From Fulvia fulva (taxonomy: Eukaryota > Ascomycota > Dothideomycetes > Mycosphaerellales > Mycosphaerellaceae), in contig NC_063014.1 of assembly GCF_020509005.1 (NCBI RefSeq), positions 2,046,001-2,110,000 on the forward strand: DNA of 64,000 nucleotides, read 5' to 3'. The notes beneath the pieces are model-generated. The model ran no database searches. It was given only the letters and a program-made list of their open reading frames with translations, and was not told where the DNA came from. The position numbers and the translations under genes are program-made. Shown here one piece after another: positions 47,581 through 58,534 of the stretch. Position 1 is the stretch's first letter, and each line of letters opens with the position of its first letter.

Positions 47581-47604
47581 CTATCTATCTATCTATCTAT
47601 CTAT
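47581..47604 (+). repeat. CTAT microsatellite tail of LINE2
   Basis: Six CTAT units; the last belongs to the target duplication. LINE1, LINE3 and LINE4 end in the same tetranucleotide, so it is the family's 3' tail in place of poly(A). Confidence 0.9.
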
Positions 47605-47615
47605 ATTTAATACTA

Positions 47616-50600
47616 GGGATAGGAAGTACGAGTTCCTCGTTATACCCTTTAGGCTAATAAACGCCTCAGCCTCGTTTTAGTCTATAATAAACGAGATCCT
47701 AAGAGATCTACTTTAGAAGAAGGTCGTCGTATACCTCGACGACATCCTAGTCTTCTTAGACTCTAAGGAATAGTACGAAAAAGACCTAAAGGAGGTCTTC
47801 GACCGCCTAAAGAAAGCTAAACTATTCTACTCTCCTAAGAAGTACGATATTAGAGTCAAGTTAGTCACCTTCTACGGGCATTAGATCTAGAAGAATTCGA
47901 TAGGCTACTATAAGACAAGATCGACGCGATTAATAGTTAGCCTACGCCTACTAATATATAGTAGATTAGGTAGTTCCTTAGCCTCGTAGGCTACTACCGC
48001 CGCTTTATTAAGGGCTTCGTAAAACTCGTAGTACCCCTCTTAGATCTTCTTAAGGAAAGCGACGAGTCCCTTAGGCGGAAAAAGCGTCGCCTAGTACGAT
48101 AGAACGCCTAGTACGTATACGCTTTTAAGAGCCTAAAGCTCGCGCTAACCTTAGGGCCTATACTAATCCCGCCTAACCCTAAGAAGCCCTTTACGATTAA
48201 GACTAATGTATCTAAATAGGCTATAGGCGCTACTCTCTATTAAATAAGAGCTAACAACTAGCTACACCCTATAGCCTTCTCTAGAAGGAAGCTTTAGGGA
48301 GCCGAGCTAAATTACCTAGTTTACGAAAAGGAGGGCCTAGTAAATAAGGAAGCCCTCCGAACCTAGGACAACTACGTAGAAAATGGCTATACGATCACGA
48401 TCCTAACCGATTACTAGTCGCTTAGGTACCTTAATAGTACTAAGGGCTAGAGTAAGAGGATCGTACGATAGGCTAAAGAGTTTTAGTAATATAACTTAGA
48501 TATTAGGTATCGTAAGGGAGAAGAGGCGATCGTTCCCGATACGCTCTCCCGTCGGCCTAACTTTATCGGAGAAGGACCTACTAACCTAGCTTAGCCGGTT
48601 AAGCAACTCGGAGCTATAAGATTCAAAGCTAACGAGACCGACTTGTTCCCTAAACTAATAAGGCAGTTCAAGTTAACGGGATAGATACTAACTTACGGTC
48701 CCTACCTCGAGAGCTTAATTAAGGTACGAGAAGAGGAATTCGAGCTACTCCTACCGATCGACGAGTCTAAGGAACCTAGATTAGGCTTTATTCCTCTAGA
48801 CAACAAGGGAACAGCGCCTTTCCTCGTACTAACCTAGCGTCTTGATCTAGTGAACTACGTATACTAGCGATACGGACACTTTACGGCGCCCGGGCTAATA
48901 GGTTAGCTCGAGATAAGAGCCTAGTAGCCTAGTATAAGAAAGGACGTACGAAGGTTCATCGAATCCTACCCTAGATACTAGCTAACGTAGAAAAAGAAGC
49001 CTAATAAGCCTGAAATACGCGAGCCGCGGTTTTACTAGGTTAACGACAAGCTTAGGCCCTTCGAGAGATAGGCGATTAATGTCGTAGGGCCTTTACCGAA
49101 GAGTCTACTAGGGAACGAGTATATTATTACGGCGATAGATTACGCTACGGGTTAGCTAGTCGCTTAGGCCGTTCCGCGTATAGATACTAAAGCGACTATA
49201 GTATTCCTATACGAGAGAATCTATTAGGACTACGGGCCACCCCGCGAGCTCCTCTTAGATAATAGTAAGAACTTCCTAAGTAGGGTTATAAGCTACCTAA
49301 TAAAGTAGTTTAAGGCTAATTATCGTCTAGCATCCCTATATTATCCTATAACAAATAGGAAGGTAGAAAACCTAAACGGTGTACTAGGATCGATACTAAC
49401 GAAGCTATATATTAGTAACGATATTAGGCTATAGGATACCTTCCTACCTAAAGCGATCTACTATACTAGATACCGCTAGTATATAACAACCTACCTTAAC
49501 CCTTCTACCTTATATATAGCTAATACCTACGAATCCTAGAAGACGAGAACGAGCTACGAGCTAAGAATGTCTTAGTTAACGACTATAGGAAGCGTATCGT
49601 CCGCGTCCGCTATACGCGTTAGCTCGTAAATAAAAGACTACTTTCTCGAGCTTAGACTAGGAACCTAATAAGTCTAAAGTTACTTCCGCCGGAGGTATAG
49701 CTAAGACGTAAAGTCGGAGAATAGGTCTTACTAATAAACCTAGATCCGCGTAAGCTAGAACCTAAGTACTTTAGACCCTATAAGATCCGTAAAGCGAGCT
49801 TCCTAGGGACGTATACACTTTAGACCCCTACGGGTAGGATTCTAAGGCATCTCGTCTATAGGAATAGGCTTATGTTAGCCGTATATAAGGATCTAGCTAA
49901 ATTCTAGTATCGGTATCTAGCTAGGAGACTTCTAGATAGGTCCGGTATTTTAGGAGATAAGCTAGAACTTAAGGAAGTTCTAGGCACTAGTTAAGACACG
50001 AGTCTTGATCTAAAGGACCTTTTAACTATACCGGAGGCTAAGTAGTTAAGGAAACAAGTTGAACTCTAGACTACGAAAGAACGTAGCTAGCCTTACGTAG
50101 GAGCGCGAGGGTTCTTAGTAGGGGAGGAAGGTTAAAGAAGAGAAGCTGACTTACTAGAGCAAGTTTAGCGAGACCTAAGAGTTACGAAGAATGCTTAGAG
50201 GAAAAGAAGCGAGCAAAAGACTTTAGCTAAAGCACTTAGGTCTTAAAGGCGATCTTATTAGATTAAGTTAAGGAGAGTAGGCGAGGAGTAAGATTAGGTA
50301 TATTCTCTACTACTCGAGAAGGACACTTAGGAAGATCGTTAGCCTCTATAACAAGAAAGTCCTTAGGAAGCTATCCCTACCCTAGCTAAACCCGCTAAGG
50401 TCCCGTAGGAGATGCCGGTTAGGGAGATTAAAGTGTTTAGCTCGACGCTCTATCCCTAGGCCGACGAAAAAGAGTCAGCCCTACCTTAGGGAATATTGCT
50501 TAGATCAAGCGTAGCGGACGAAGTTATAGCCGAACCTAAAGCGGCTAATAGCCTTTTAGATATAGATATACCGGACTTAGTAGACCCGGAGGTTAGACAA

Positions 50601-50760
50601 GCTAACCTATCGTAGTAGCTGCTTTAAGAAGCCGAGGTAGTAGCTAAGACCGCTCGCCTAAAGGGACTAAGGTAGCGGATAACGAAGAAGAAACTATAGG
50701 AGTAAGCCTAGTTACCGAAGCGGCGCTAAGGGAGTTAGGTCGTAAGAATCATTAATTAGG
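47616..50760 (+). pseudogene. Gypsy-Y pol after LINE2 (RT end, RNase H, integrase, C-terminal extension), broken
   Basis: RT resumes with KYEFLVIPFRLINALASFQS and keeps VVYLDDILVFSDSKE with both catalytic Asp codons (about 47727-47771). RNase H follows (about 48180-48560), then integrase (about 48830-49560; YIITAIDYAT at about 49120). A GPY/F-like segment (KYFRPYKIRKASFLGTYTL, about 49770-49820) ends the recognisable part. A hydrophilic extension with no domain I recognise runs to about 50760. I see no chromodomain, unlike the three other Gypsy elements. In-frame stops are TAG/TAA. Confidence 0.8.
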
Positions 50761-50879
50761 GTTATTAGTCTATAGTACTCTTAAGTTAGGCTACTCGGCT
50801 ACCTATCGCTCGTATAAAATAAGAACGTAGTACTAAATTATAAAGCAGTCTCTAGCTTATTATTATCTAGGCTCTTAGA

Positions 50880-52526
50880 GCCTTACTTCTAACCTAGGAA
50901 CCGAAAATTACTAGGTACTACCTCTAGATCCTCTCTATTATCATCCTCTATTATCGGTATAGGCGAACGAGCTAAGGAGCTAGATAGAACTATAGCCCCT
51001 CTCGGCCTCTCGGTAATCGAGCCGAATCGTAAAATACGTCTAGTCGCGATTGACCGCCTAAACCGCTTAGCTACTAGAAGAACGGAAGGACTAGCTATAC
51101 GACCGTAGACCGTAGGCGAGGTTACGACCGCCTCGCCCTTACCCTTAGAGTCTTCTAGGAGAGGCGTCTATACCGGAATCTCGCGGAGCTACCTAACGTA
51201 GTCGGAGGTATTGCTTAGACCCTCCTACGGCTCGTTACGGTCTAGGGTATAGCGCGGCGATATCTACTAAGGGCCACGCCGAGTCCTTAGAGCCGACTTC
51301 TTCTTAGCTAAGGCCGCGGGCTTCTTACTAGCTAAAGACACGGGCTTCTTACTAGGAGGCTTCCTAGGTACCTTAGGTATACTAGCGGACTTACTAGGCT
51401 TAGTTAGTAATACGAACAAGCCGTCGTATTCCTTATCTAAGGTGTTCTCCTCCTAGCTAGGTCTATTTATATTAGTCTCGGCGTTCTCGCGAATAAAGGC
51501 GCGGACGTAAGCTAAGTTAGCCTTTAACGCGGCCTTTAGGCGGCTAGCGGCGTCGCGGGTAGTATAAGGCTTACGACTGACCTAGAAGACTAGACTATAT
51601 ATAGCTAGGGTCGGGGCGTTAATCTAAGCTAGATTACGATGTTTAAACTTAGTATTCTAGAACTAACTAGACTCCGTAACCTAAGTAATATTATAGGCCT
51701 AGGGAAGATTAGAGAAGTTAGCTACCTTACTAGGGGTGACTAGGCGCTTAGAGTCCTTTGACCGGGAAGACCGCTTAGTATAGCTAAACTTAGTACGAGA
51801 CCGGCTACGGTCGTAGGTAGAGTACTTACTAGTCTAGAAATAATTAGTATAGCCGCCGCGCTCGATAAAGGTGAAGTCGCCTATAGTATTAGGCTTAGGA
51901 TCCTCCTAGTCGCATTTCTCTAGCTTACTACTCGGTAGGCTAAGTTGCTAGTACTTAGTAAAGGTTCCTAGCGGACGCTCGGTATCGCCCTTAGAACGGT
52001 AGCTTTATACGTATCGCGTAGATCTAGAGCGGCCGCTATAGTAGCTAAAGACGATTGCCGCTAGCCTAGTTTATACGGTATACGGTCTAAAAGCGATAGG
52101 CTAGCTTAGAATACCGCCCTTAGGGACCTCTTCGAAGACGTCGAAGTCGGAGTCTAACGCGGCTACTAGCTTTAGAACGCCGCTAAACTAGAAGCGGCTA
52201 TAGCGCGAAGAGAGTATATAAATTATCTTAAAGAATCTAGCTCCTCCGTCGATCCTTAGATACTAGCGCGCGATACGGGCTAACTATAGCGCGATCTAAT
52301 TGTCTAGCTTAATAACGTCGCGAGAGAACTAGACTTTAAACTAGAAGGCGTAGAGCCGAGTCTACTAACCGGCTAACTATCCGGTAGGTATATTCGGAAG
52401 GCGCGTCTTAGTACGAACGGGGAGCCGCGGGAAGTTATTAGACACGGCCGAAGTGTAGGTGACGGTAAGGGCGTCTATCTAAGCTATTAACTCCTCGCCT
52501 TAAGGAGAGCGCGGGACAGGAGCTAT
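50880..52526 (-). pseudogene. Antisense reading frame downstream of integrase in Gypsy-Y, unknown function
   Basis: On the minus strand one frame stays coherent for about 550 codons, interrupted only by TAG and TAA, as RIP makes from CAG, CAA and TGG. A plausible start is ATA at 52526 (ATG before RIP), reading APVPRSP then GEELIA*IDALTVTYTSAV. The middle reads KVANFSNLP and AALKANLAYVRAFIRENAET. It then becomes Lys/Pro/Ser-rich (SASIPKVPRKPPSKKPVSLA, about 51330-51390), and the C-terminal part is Arg/Ser-rich. The true stop is unclear; the frame may run on toward 50770. I do not recognise the protein. Antisense additional ORFs between integrase and the 3' LTR are known in some plant Gypsy elements; homology to those is not implied. 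Confidence 0.5.
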
Positions 52527-53064
52527 AGTAAGCTATAAGGAAGAAAGGAGTCTAAAACACGTTAGTATTACTACGTTAACGCCGACACCGCGGCGCGGCT
52601 TATATACCTTAATCTAATTAAGAATAAGTTAGCTAAGGCTAAAAAAGGTTAAGAAAGAAGCTACCGAAGGGCGAAGAGGTTGTTAAAGACTTAGTAAGCT
52701 TGAAGGTTAATGTTCGTAGTCAGATTAATTTGGAATAAGAGCGTGCTTTTATACTTACGTTCTATACGAGCTACCTAATACTACGAGCTTCTAACGATAT
52801 AGGAAGGCGCGTATACGCGTAAGAAGCTCGCGGCGAGGTCATCTAACGGAGTTAGTAAGCTCGTAGTAAGCTTAGGTAGTAGAGTTAAGCCGCGTAAGGC
52901 AGTTATATATACGGAGTAAAGTAAGCTAAAGGGTCGTAGGCTAGGAAGCTACGGCGAAGGAAGCTAAAGCTTTAGGATCTCTTTTGTTATCGATTTAAGT
53001 ATATAGGCGATTAGGCTAGCCGCTTTAGGCTGACATAGGTATATTAGGGTCTAGTAGGGGAGGA
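52527..53064. other. Gypsy-Y noncoding region before the 3' LTR
   Basis: About 540 bp between the start of the antisense frame and the right LTR, ending in the polypurine tract. No clear reading frame. If the antisense frame was once expressed, its promoter should lie here. Confidence 0.4.
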
Positions 53065-53174
53065 TATAACGTTCTTATCCAAACATACCGCCGGCTTAGC
53101 GCTTAGCTTTATATTTAGAATTTTCTTAGGTAGCTTTCCTATATCTCAGATTTACACTCGCTAAGGTTCTTATA
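53065..53174 (+). repeat. Gypsy-Y 3' LTR (110 bp)
   Basis: Starts TATAACGTTCTTATCC and ends GGTTCTTATA; followed by the GGGA repeat and the rest of the Copia element. Confidence 0.92.
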
Positions 53175-54661
53175 GGGATGAGCTCTATAAGTCACGTGAC
53201 TCTTAGGCGGAAAAATCCTTTCTAGTCTCCTTTACTTTAGAAGTATAAGACTAGGCCTAGTTCTTCTAGAGCGATAGTATGTTAGAGCTGAGTTTCTTTA
53301 CTATTTTCTTAAGTTCTTCTATAGAGGACTTCTCTCTTAGTGTCCTCCTTGAAGTGGGTAGTAAAGTTCTCTTCTTCTTAATATATGTTATATTCTAGGA
53401 AGATAGTAGTTAGGAATGAGATCTAAGGACCTTTCTTGCCTTAGGTAGACTAGGGCAGTCCTTGATTAGATGATCCTTCTTATAGAGAAGGTAGGAGAGT
53501 GGTCTTACTAGACCTAAGGGCTTGACCTAGGTAGCTACTATACTATACTTAGCCTTAGAGGGATTCAACCTAGCTTCTTAAGCTTCAAGGATCTTTAAGG
53601 TCCTTTTATGATCTATCTTTAGCTAAGCTATAATAGTATCCCTAGCTATATAGTAGTTAGGTGGTAGTGAGCTTAAGAGCTAGGTCATCCTTATATTAGC
53701 TTTCCTATAATGCTGACCCTCTAGGTCAACATTAGCAATCCTTTTTCTAAGAGAAACTAGGTGTGTCTATATAGATCTGATAGTGAACTCTTTACTCATC
53801 TTAAAGGTCACAAAGTGCTTTATAAGCTTATATATAGAGGTTGGTAGCACCTGGCTATACTTGTTTTAGAGATACACCTACTTCTTAGCAGCTCTTCTAG
53901 ATTTATATAAGCCCTTAAGCTCAAATTTATCTTCTTCTATGATCCTACTAAGGATACTAAAGTTGTACACTACATTGTGTCTTGTCTATATTAGCGTATT
54001 AAGGATCTCTTTAGTTATAGCCTCTTCTTAGAGTTTTAGAGTCTTGCCCTTAATATTGTCAAAAGACACTTCTATTAGGTCATTAATTGCAAAGAATGCT
54101 AATTAGCTCTCTATCTTATATCTTTAAAGGTTAAATCATCTCTTCTAATTGTCCCTCCTAAGAATTAGGATTTTGCCTCCCTTCTCCTCTGTCTTCTCTT
54201 AGTATAAATCTATAATAGATTAGATGTAATAAAATAAGGTGTGTATATTCTAAAGTGGTAGCTCAGATCCTACTAAGGCTTCTAGTATAGAATAGGAAAG
54301 TTCGTAGGTGTGAATACTAAGGCCTACTTAGTAAAGTAAAGAAGGAGCGGTATAAGGTCTCGGGGCTAGGACACAGGTCTGTCTCTCCTAGTAGAGCTTC
54401 AAATGACTTACTTGAAGTCCTTCTTAATAGTATCTCGATACAGTTCTACCTATAGAGTATCTTTAAGGTATTGGCTTTAAGTAAGCCGTGTAGAGTCCTT
54501 ATCTAGGTTACCTATTACTTAGTATCGAACTAAGCTCCTTAATAGGATAGACGGGGTAGACTTCTAATTCCCAGATGTTTTATACTACGATAGCAAGGGA
54601 TATAAGTAACCTATACTAATATAGGTTGCTCTTATTCCTATATAAACCCGGGCTTATAACC
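53175..54661 (-). pseudogene. Copia gag region and 5' leader, broken
   Basis: The 5' part of the Copia element between its 5' LTR and the Gypsy-Y insertion. A decayed zinc knuckle is visible near 53450-53505 (YLLYKKDHLIKDCPSL on the minus strand). The Gag coding region extends right to about 54250; 54250-54661 is leader. Another CACGTG site occurs at 53193-53198. Several TAG/TAA stops. Confidence 0.65.
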
Positions 54662-54896
54662 TATTAAACAGGTACGGGTAGATAGTAGCGGAGTAGAGTA
54701 AGAGATCAATCCTTAACTGACTAATAGCACGAGTATATAGCAATATATTAGGAACCAATGTGTTGATTGTGTTGAATGTGTATCTAAGCTAAAGGGGAGA
54801 GAAGGTATCTCCCTATAAGCTAAGTTATTATAGATACCTTAGGCTACTAGATCACTTCCTAATTGTTGACTCCCTTTAAGATACTACATCTTAATA
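54662..54896 (-). repeat. Copia 5' LTR (235 bp)
   Basis: Pairs with 31154-31388; followed by the CTAGA target duplication and the resumed Gypsy-X RT. Confidence 0.93.
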
Positions 54897-54901
54897 CTAG
54901 A

Positions 54902-55253
54902 CGTAAAACTTATACTTATCGATATCGAGTTAGAGCCTAGCGATCTAAAGTCGGGCTATTACTTTATTAATATAGACGATATATTCCTTAAGTATATCGC
55001 TAAATATAAGAGCGTTATCGAGATAGGCTAATATAAAATCGTTAAGGTACTCGTGTAACGTATCGTTAATATAGGGTTAGAAGCTCCCTAGCGCGTTATA
55101 TAAATTAAAAGGTATAACTAAGTATTCGAATTACCCGTAGCGGGTCGTAAATACGGTTTTCTATTTATCGCCTTCTATAACCCTTAGTTAGTTAAAGGCG
55201 GTAATAACGTCTAGTTTAGTAAAGTACTTCTCTCTACTAATACGATTAAGCGT
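54902..55253 (-). pseudogene. Gypsy-X RT, middle part
   Basis: On the minus strand this reads [38 protein letters not shown] and FILAYLDNALIFS, where the second Asp of the active site is Asn (TpG->TpA). It joins 31148 leftward across the Copia element and 58535 rightward across LINE4. Confidence 0.88.
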
Positions 55254-55268
55254 GTCTTATATAAGTAG

Positions 55269-58200
55269 ATAGATAGATATTTTATTAAGCTGTTATAGTG
55301 CCCTTTGGCCTATATAGCTATACTATCTTGTTTTTGTATATATAGAGGGGAAACCGTGTTAGTGAAAACCCCTCCTCCTTCCCGCCTGTCTTTTCCTCCT
55401 CGTTGTCGTCTTAAATTTCCCTTGTTAGGGGTACGCTAGTGTTATAGGCCTGCCCTAATAACTACCCTATCTGCAACCCCCCTCGCTTCCGCCTCTTGTC
55501 TATCCACTCCTCCGTCTCGCTCGCGAGGCTAAACTACTAGAGGTATCCCTGCTGTAGTATCTACCGAGAGATTCGGCGAATGTTGCCTTTGTCCCTAATA
55601 ATTGACTTGTAGTCTCTCCTTCCCGCTTAGTGCCTCCAATTTCCCCTGCCTCTCGCCCACTACGGGTATCGTAGTAGCATATGTTCTGGGTTTTGCGATA
55701 GGTAGCCACACTAGTAGGCTAGGCTATAGATGTCTAGTGCGCGTCTCCTAAACAGGTAGGCCCTTAATCCAATGTGTTCGGACCTGATTTGGATCGCTAT
55801 GCTTGCTTCGGCCCTTGTTAGGTCCCTATATAGCTAGTAATTGTGTCTCTAGAAGGCTCGGAGCGCTATCGGGCCTGTTGTCTTAGGGGGCTTCCTTTTC
55901 TAGTCCTACTCCTATAGGTAGCTCGCTATCTATTCCGCTAGGTTTTAGGTCTTAGCCTTGCTCCCGCCGGCCTAGCGAGTCCTACGCTCCTCCTCCTTTC
56001 GTGCTAGCCATTCGGTGCTTGTCTATACGGCCGTAAAGGTAGTAAGGTCATCCTCTTTTTGGCTTGTCCTATATCCTGCCCCTCTCCGGTAGCGGCTTTC
56101 TATCTTATTCTTTGCCTCCTAGATCGTAGTTTATGCTAGGTAACCTGTCGTCTTTGCCGCGTATTAAATTCTCATTCCCCGGATGTACTAGCCGATTAGT
56201 AGTATTCCTATCTCCATTTCTACCGTGCTTATTAACGTTGTCTTATATACGCCTAGTACCCTACGTAGGTTGCCTACCTATGTCCTGTTTAGGGGTTGGT
56301 CTATCCGTTTCGGGATCGGCTTGCCTACGCCTCCTATTCCCTAAATCTGTGCCCCGTACAATATAGCTAGTCTAACGATCGCCTTATATATTACTCTTGC
56401 CTTGTCGAATGTTGCTCCCTATATAGATACCGTAAGCCTCTTTATCGAGGCTTTATTAACTTACGCTCGACTCTAGGCTTTCTTAATCTATACATTCTAG
56501 CTTAGCTTCGGGTCGAGCTAGATCCCTAGTACTCGTAGCTCCGCTAATAGCTTGGTCTCGTAGCCTTAGATTCTTACCGCCGCCTTTATATTATAGTGTG
56601 TTCTCGCTTTACTAAAGTGTATAAGTTAGTACTTTTTAGGGGCGAACCGGGTACTATACTTCTTTGCCCACTCCTCGCATTTCTTGTGCCTATCTTCAAG
56701 GAGGCGACAGTTCTCTTCTATCGAGTCTAACTAGGCTAGGATGTTTATATCGTCTACGAACCCTAATACTAAGGTTTACGGAGAGGTGAGTAGGGGGATT
56801 AGATCCGACATAAATATCAGAAATAGGATAGGGGAGAGAGTAGATCCCTAAGGTATTCTAGTCTCTGCCTTCACCGGGTCGGACGTGTACCTTCCTAGGA
56901 CTAGGTATGTCGTCCGTTCCGAGACGTTATCGAAGGCCCCTACGATGTCGAGGGATAGTAAGGACGCCGCTCGGTTCCTACCGTAGTGCTAGAGGGTCTG
57001 AATTTGCTCCGTAATTAGCTCCATTACTGTTAGTGTCGATCGCTAGCTTCTTCCCCCTATCTATGTTACTAGGAGTACGTAGTTGTCCTCGGTAAGCTAC
57101 GTAAGTCTCTAGGCTACTATCTTTTCTAGGACCTTCCCTATCGTATTTAGAAGTGCTATTAGTCTATACGACTTGGGCTAAGTATAGTCTTCCTTCTATA
57201 GCTTGCGTAGTACTACTGTTATAGACTCTCTATACGGCTTCGGGTGATACCCTAGCCGTAGGTACGTAGTAAATAGGTTTGTAAGGCTCGGCGCGATCTC
57301 TTCTCTATACTCTTTTAGTAGTACGTTTGGTATCCTGTCTAGGCCTAGGGCTTTTCGTCCCTTTAGCTTACTTATAACTCCTATTACTATATTAGAGCTA
57401 ACCGCCTAATCTATGTCTAGGGGTTCCGGGTATATACTCGGTAAGGAAGGAATCGTATTTAGTAAGCTAGCTACGAGATAAGGTAACAAGTCTTAACCGC
57501 GCTTTCCTACTTATCTAGTACTACCGTATAGCCTCGTTTCGAGAGGTTAGCCCGGAGCAAAAGCTTCCCTCTACGCCCTCCCTCCCTATTTGCTCCTTAA
57601 GCCAATATCTACCTCTATAGGCCTAAGCCCTTTAGTACTCTCTATTAACCGACATACGTATCCGTCCTCTCGGGCTATATAGACAGTGTTAGCCGTCGCT
57701 ACTAGTATATACTACGCCCTAGGTTTTGACGCCCTTCGCGTTACCGTAGCCTATCTCTAGAAAGCGGCCGTCTATACCTCGTAGGTTTGCTCGGGGCACA
57801 TACTACGCCGGGTAGCGTACTCCTTACGTTTCTACCTACTAACTAATATAAAGTTCCTTATTACCCTACCCTCGATCCTCCCTAATTATAGAACTAATCC
57901 ACTTGTATTATACGTCTTTTCCCCGTCCTAATAGCCGTCTTTTCCTTACTTAGGCTATCGTCTTTTCCTCGTCGTAATCTACTATATTAGACTAGGTGCG
58001 TTATGTAGCGGGATAGGCAGTGCCTTAGGCAAAACCCTCGTTCCTATACCGGGTGTTTAATAGGCCCTTATAGGCTTCGTCGCGTGTCTACCTACCCACC
58101 GTATTGCCCGCTAGCAAATACTAGATTGTTTCGTAGTCCGCTCGACGCCGTTATATAGTCCGCTTAGTTGTTGTTCTATAGTCCGCTCGTCTAATGTTCG

Positions 58201-58519
58201 TCGCTTAGCCCGCTCGGTTTACGGTCTCCGGAGGTGAAAATTCTGTACTTATACTAGAGGTGTCCTATCGAGCGTATAGGCCACGGTTCCGCGCCCTTCT
58301 TATACGTAGAAAGAAGAGGGACTCGCTCCCGACACGAGTACACGCTCGTCGGATAGTTTTTATACCCGTTTTACTAGTAGTCCTCTATTCGCCGCGGCTT
58401 CGCCTACGCTACGCGCCCGTCGCGCCTACGACGCTCTAGCGTAAGAATACTTGGCTCTCTCGTAGCTAGACGAGAGGTTCGTAGCCGACACTACGTATAG
58501 GTGATTCTCGTCGTCGACC
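55269..58519 (-). mobile_element. LINE4: truncated and rearranged Tad1/I-like LINE
   Basis: A 3251-bp insertion in the Gypsy-X RT with 15-bp target duplication GTCTTATATAAGTAG (55254-55268 and 58520-58534). The left end is the ATAG/CTAT tail. On the minus strand, from the 3' end: CGYLSQN-like terminal motif (about 55690), RT with VLGFVDDINILA (about 56730-56770; both Asp kept) and ALGLDRIPNVLLKEY (about 57300-57350). In the RT, GAFDNVS joins directly to ERTTYLVLG (near 56930), so about 50 codons are missing. About 57500-58519 holds no endonuclease or ORF1 that I recognise. Confidence 0.82.
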
Positions 58520-58534
58520 GTCTTATATAAGTAG

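Larger units (their letters stand above)
42720..47600 (+). mobile_element. LINE2: intact Tad1/I-like LINE with CpG-poor composition
   Basis: A 4881-bp insertion in the Gypsy-Y RT with 15-bp target duplication CTATATTTAATACTA (42705-42719 and 47601-47615). The 5' UTR is only 32 bp, ORF1 and ORF2 are complete, and the 3' end carries at least five CTAT units (47581-47600). The body shows no RIP: CpA and TpG are abundant. CpG is rare, unlike LINE1 and LINE3. It is the innermost and probably among the youngest insertions of the nest. Confidence 0.95.
35055..53174 (+). mobile_element. Gypsy-Y: Ty3/Gypsy with antisense reading frame, host of LINE3 and LINE2
   Basis: Two 110-bp LTRs (TGTGACG... left, TATAACG... 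right; ends CTTACA/CTTATA) with flanking direct repeat GGGA at 35051-35054 and 53175-53178 (4 or 5 bp, edge ambiguous). A polypurine tract (GGGGAGGA, 53057-53064) precedes the right LTR. Removing LINE3 and LINE2 leaves about 8.2 kb. Order on the plus strand: gag, protease, RT, RNase H, integrase, a long C-terminal extension, then an antisense frame. Heavily RIP-mutated. Confidence 0.92.
31154..54896 (-). mobile_element. Ty1/Copia retrotransposon inserted in Gypsy-X, itself split by Gypsy-Y
   Basis: Two 235-bp LTRs (TATTGAA/TATTAAA...CTTAATA, RIP forms of TG...CA) with 5-bp target duplication CTAGA at 31149-31153 and 54897-54901. The insertion interrupts the Gypsy-X RT: 54902 onward in minus direction reads LDIDKYKFYV and the frame resumes at 31148 with EIKYLGLI. 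Without Gypsy-Y the element is about 5.6 kb, a normal Copia size. It is AT-rich and CpG-poor and less RIP-mutated than the Gypsy elements. Confidence 0.93.

Noticed and set aside
47572..47604. CTAT microsatellite as a telomere or satellite repeat
   Set aside because: It is the 3' tail of LINE2, adjacent to the target duplication; the other LINEs here end the same way.
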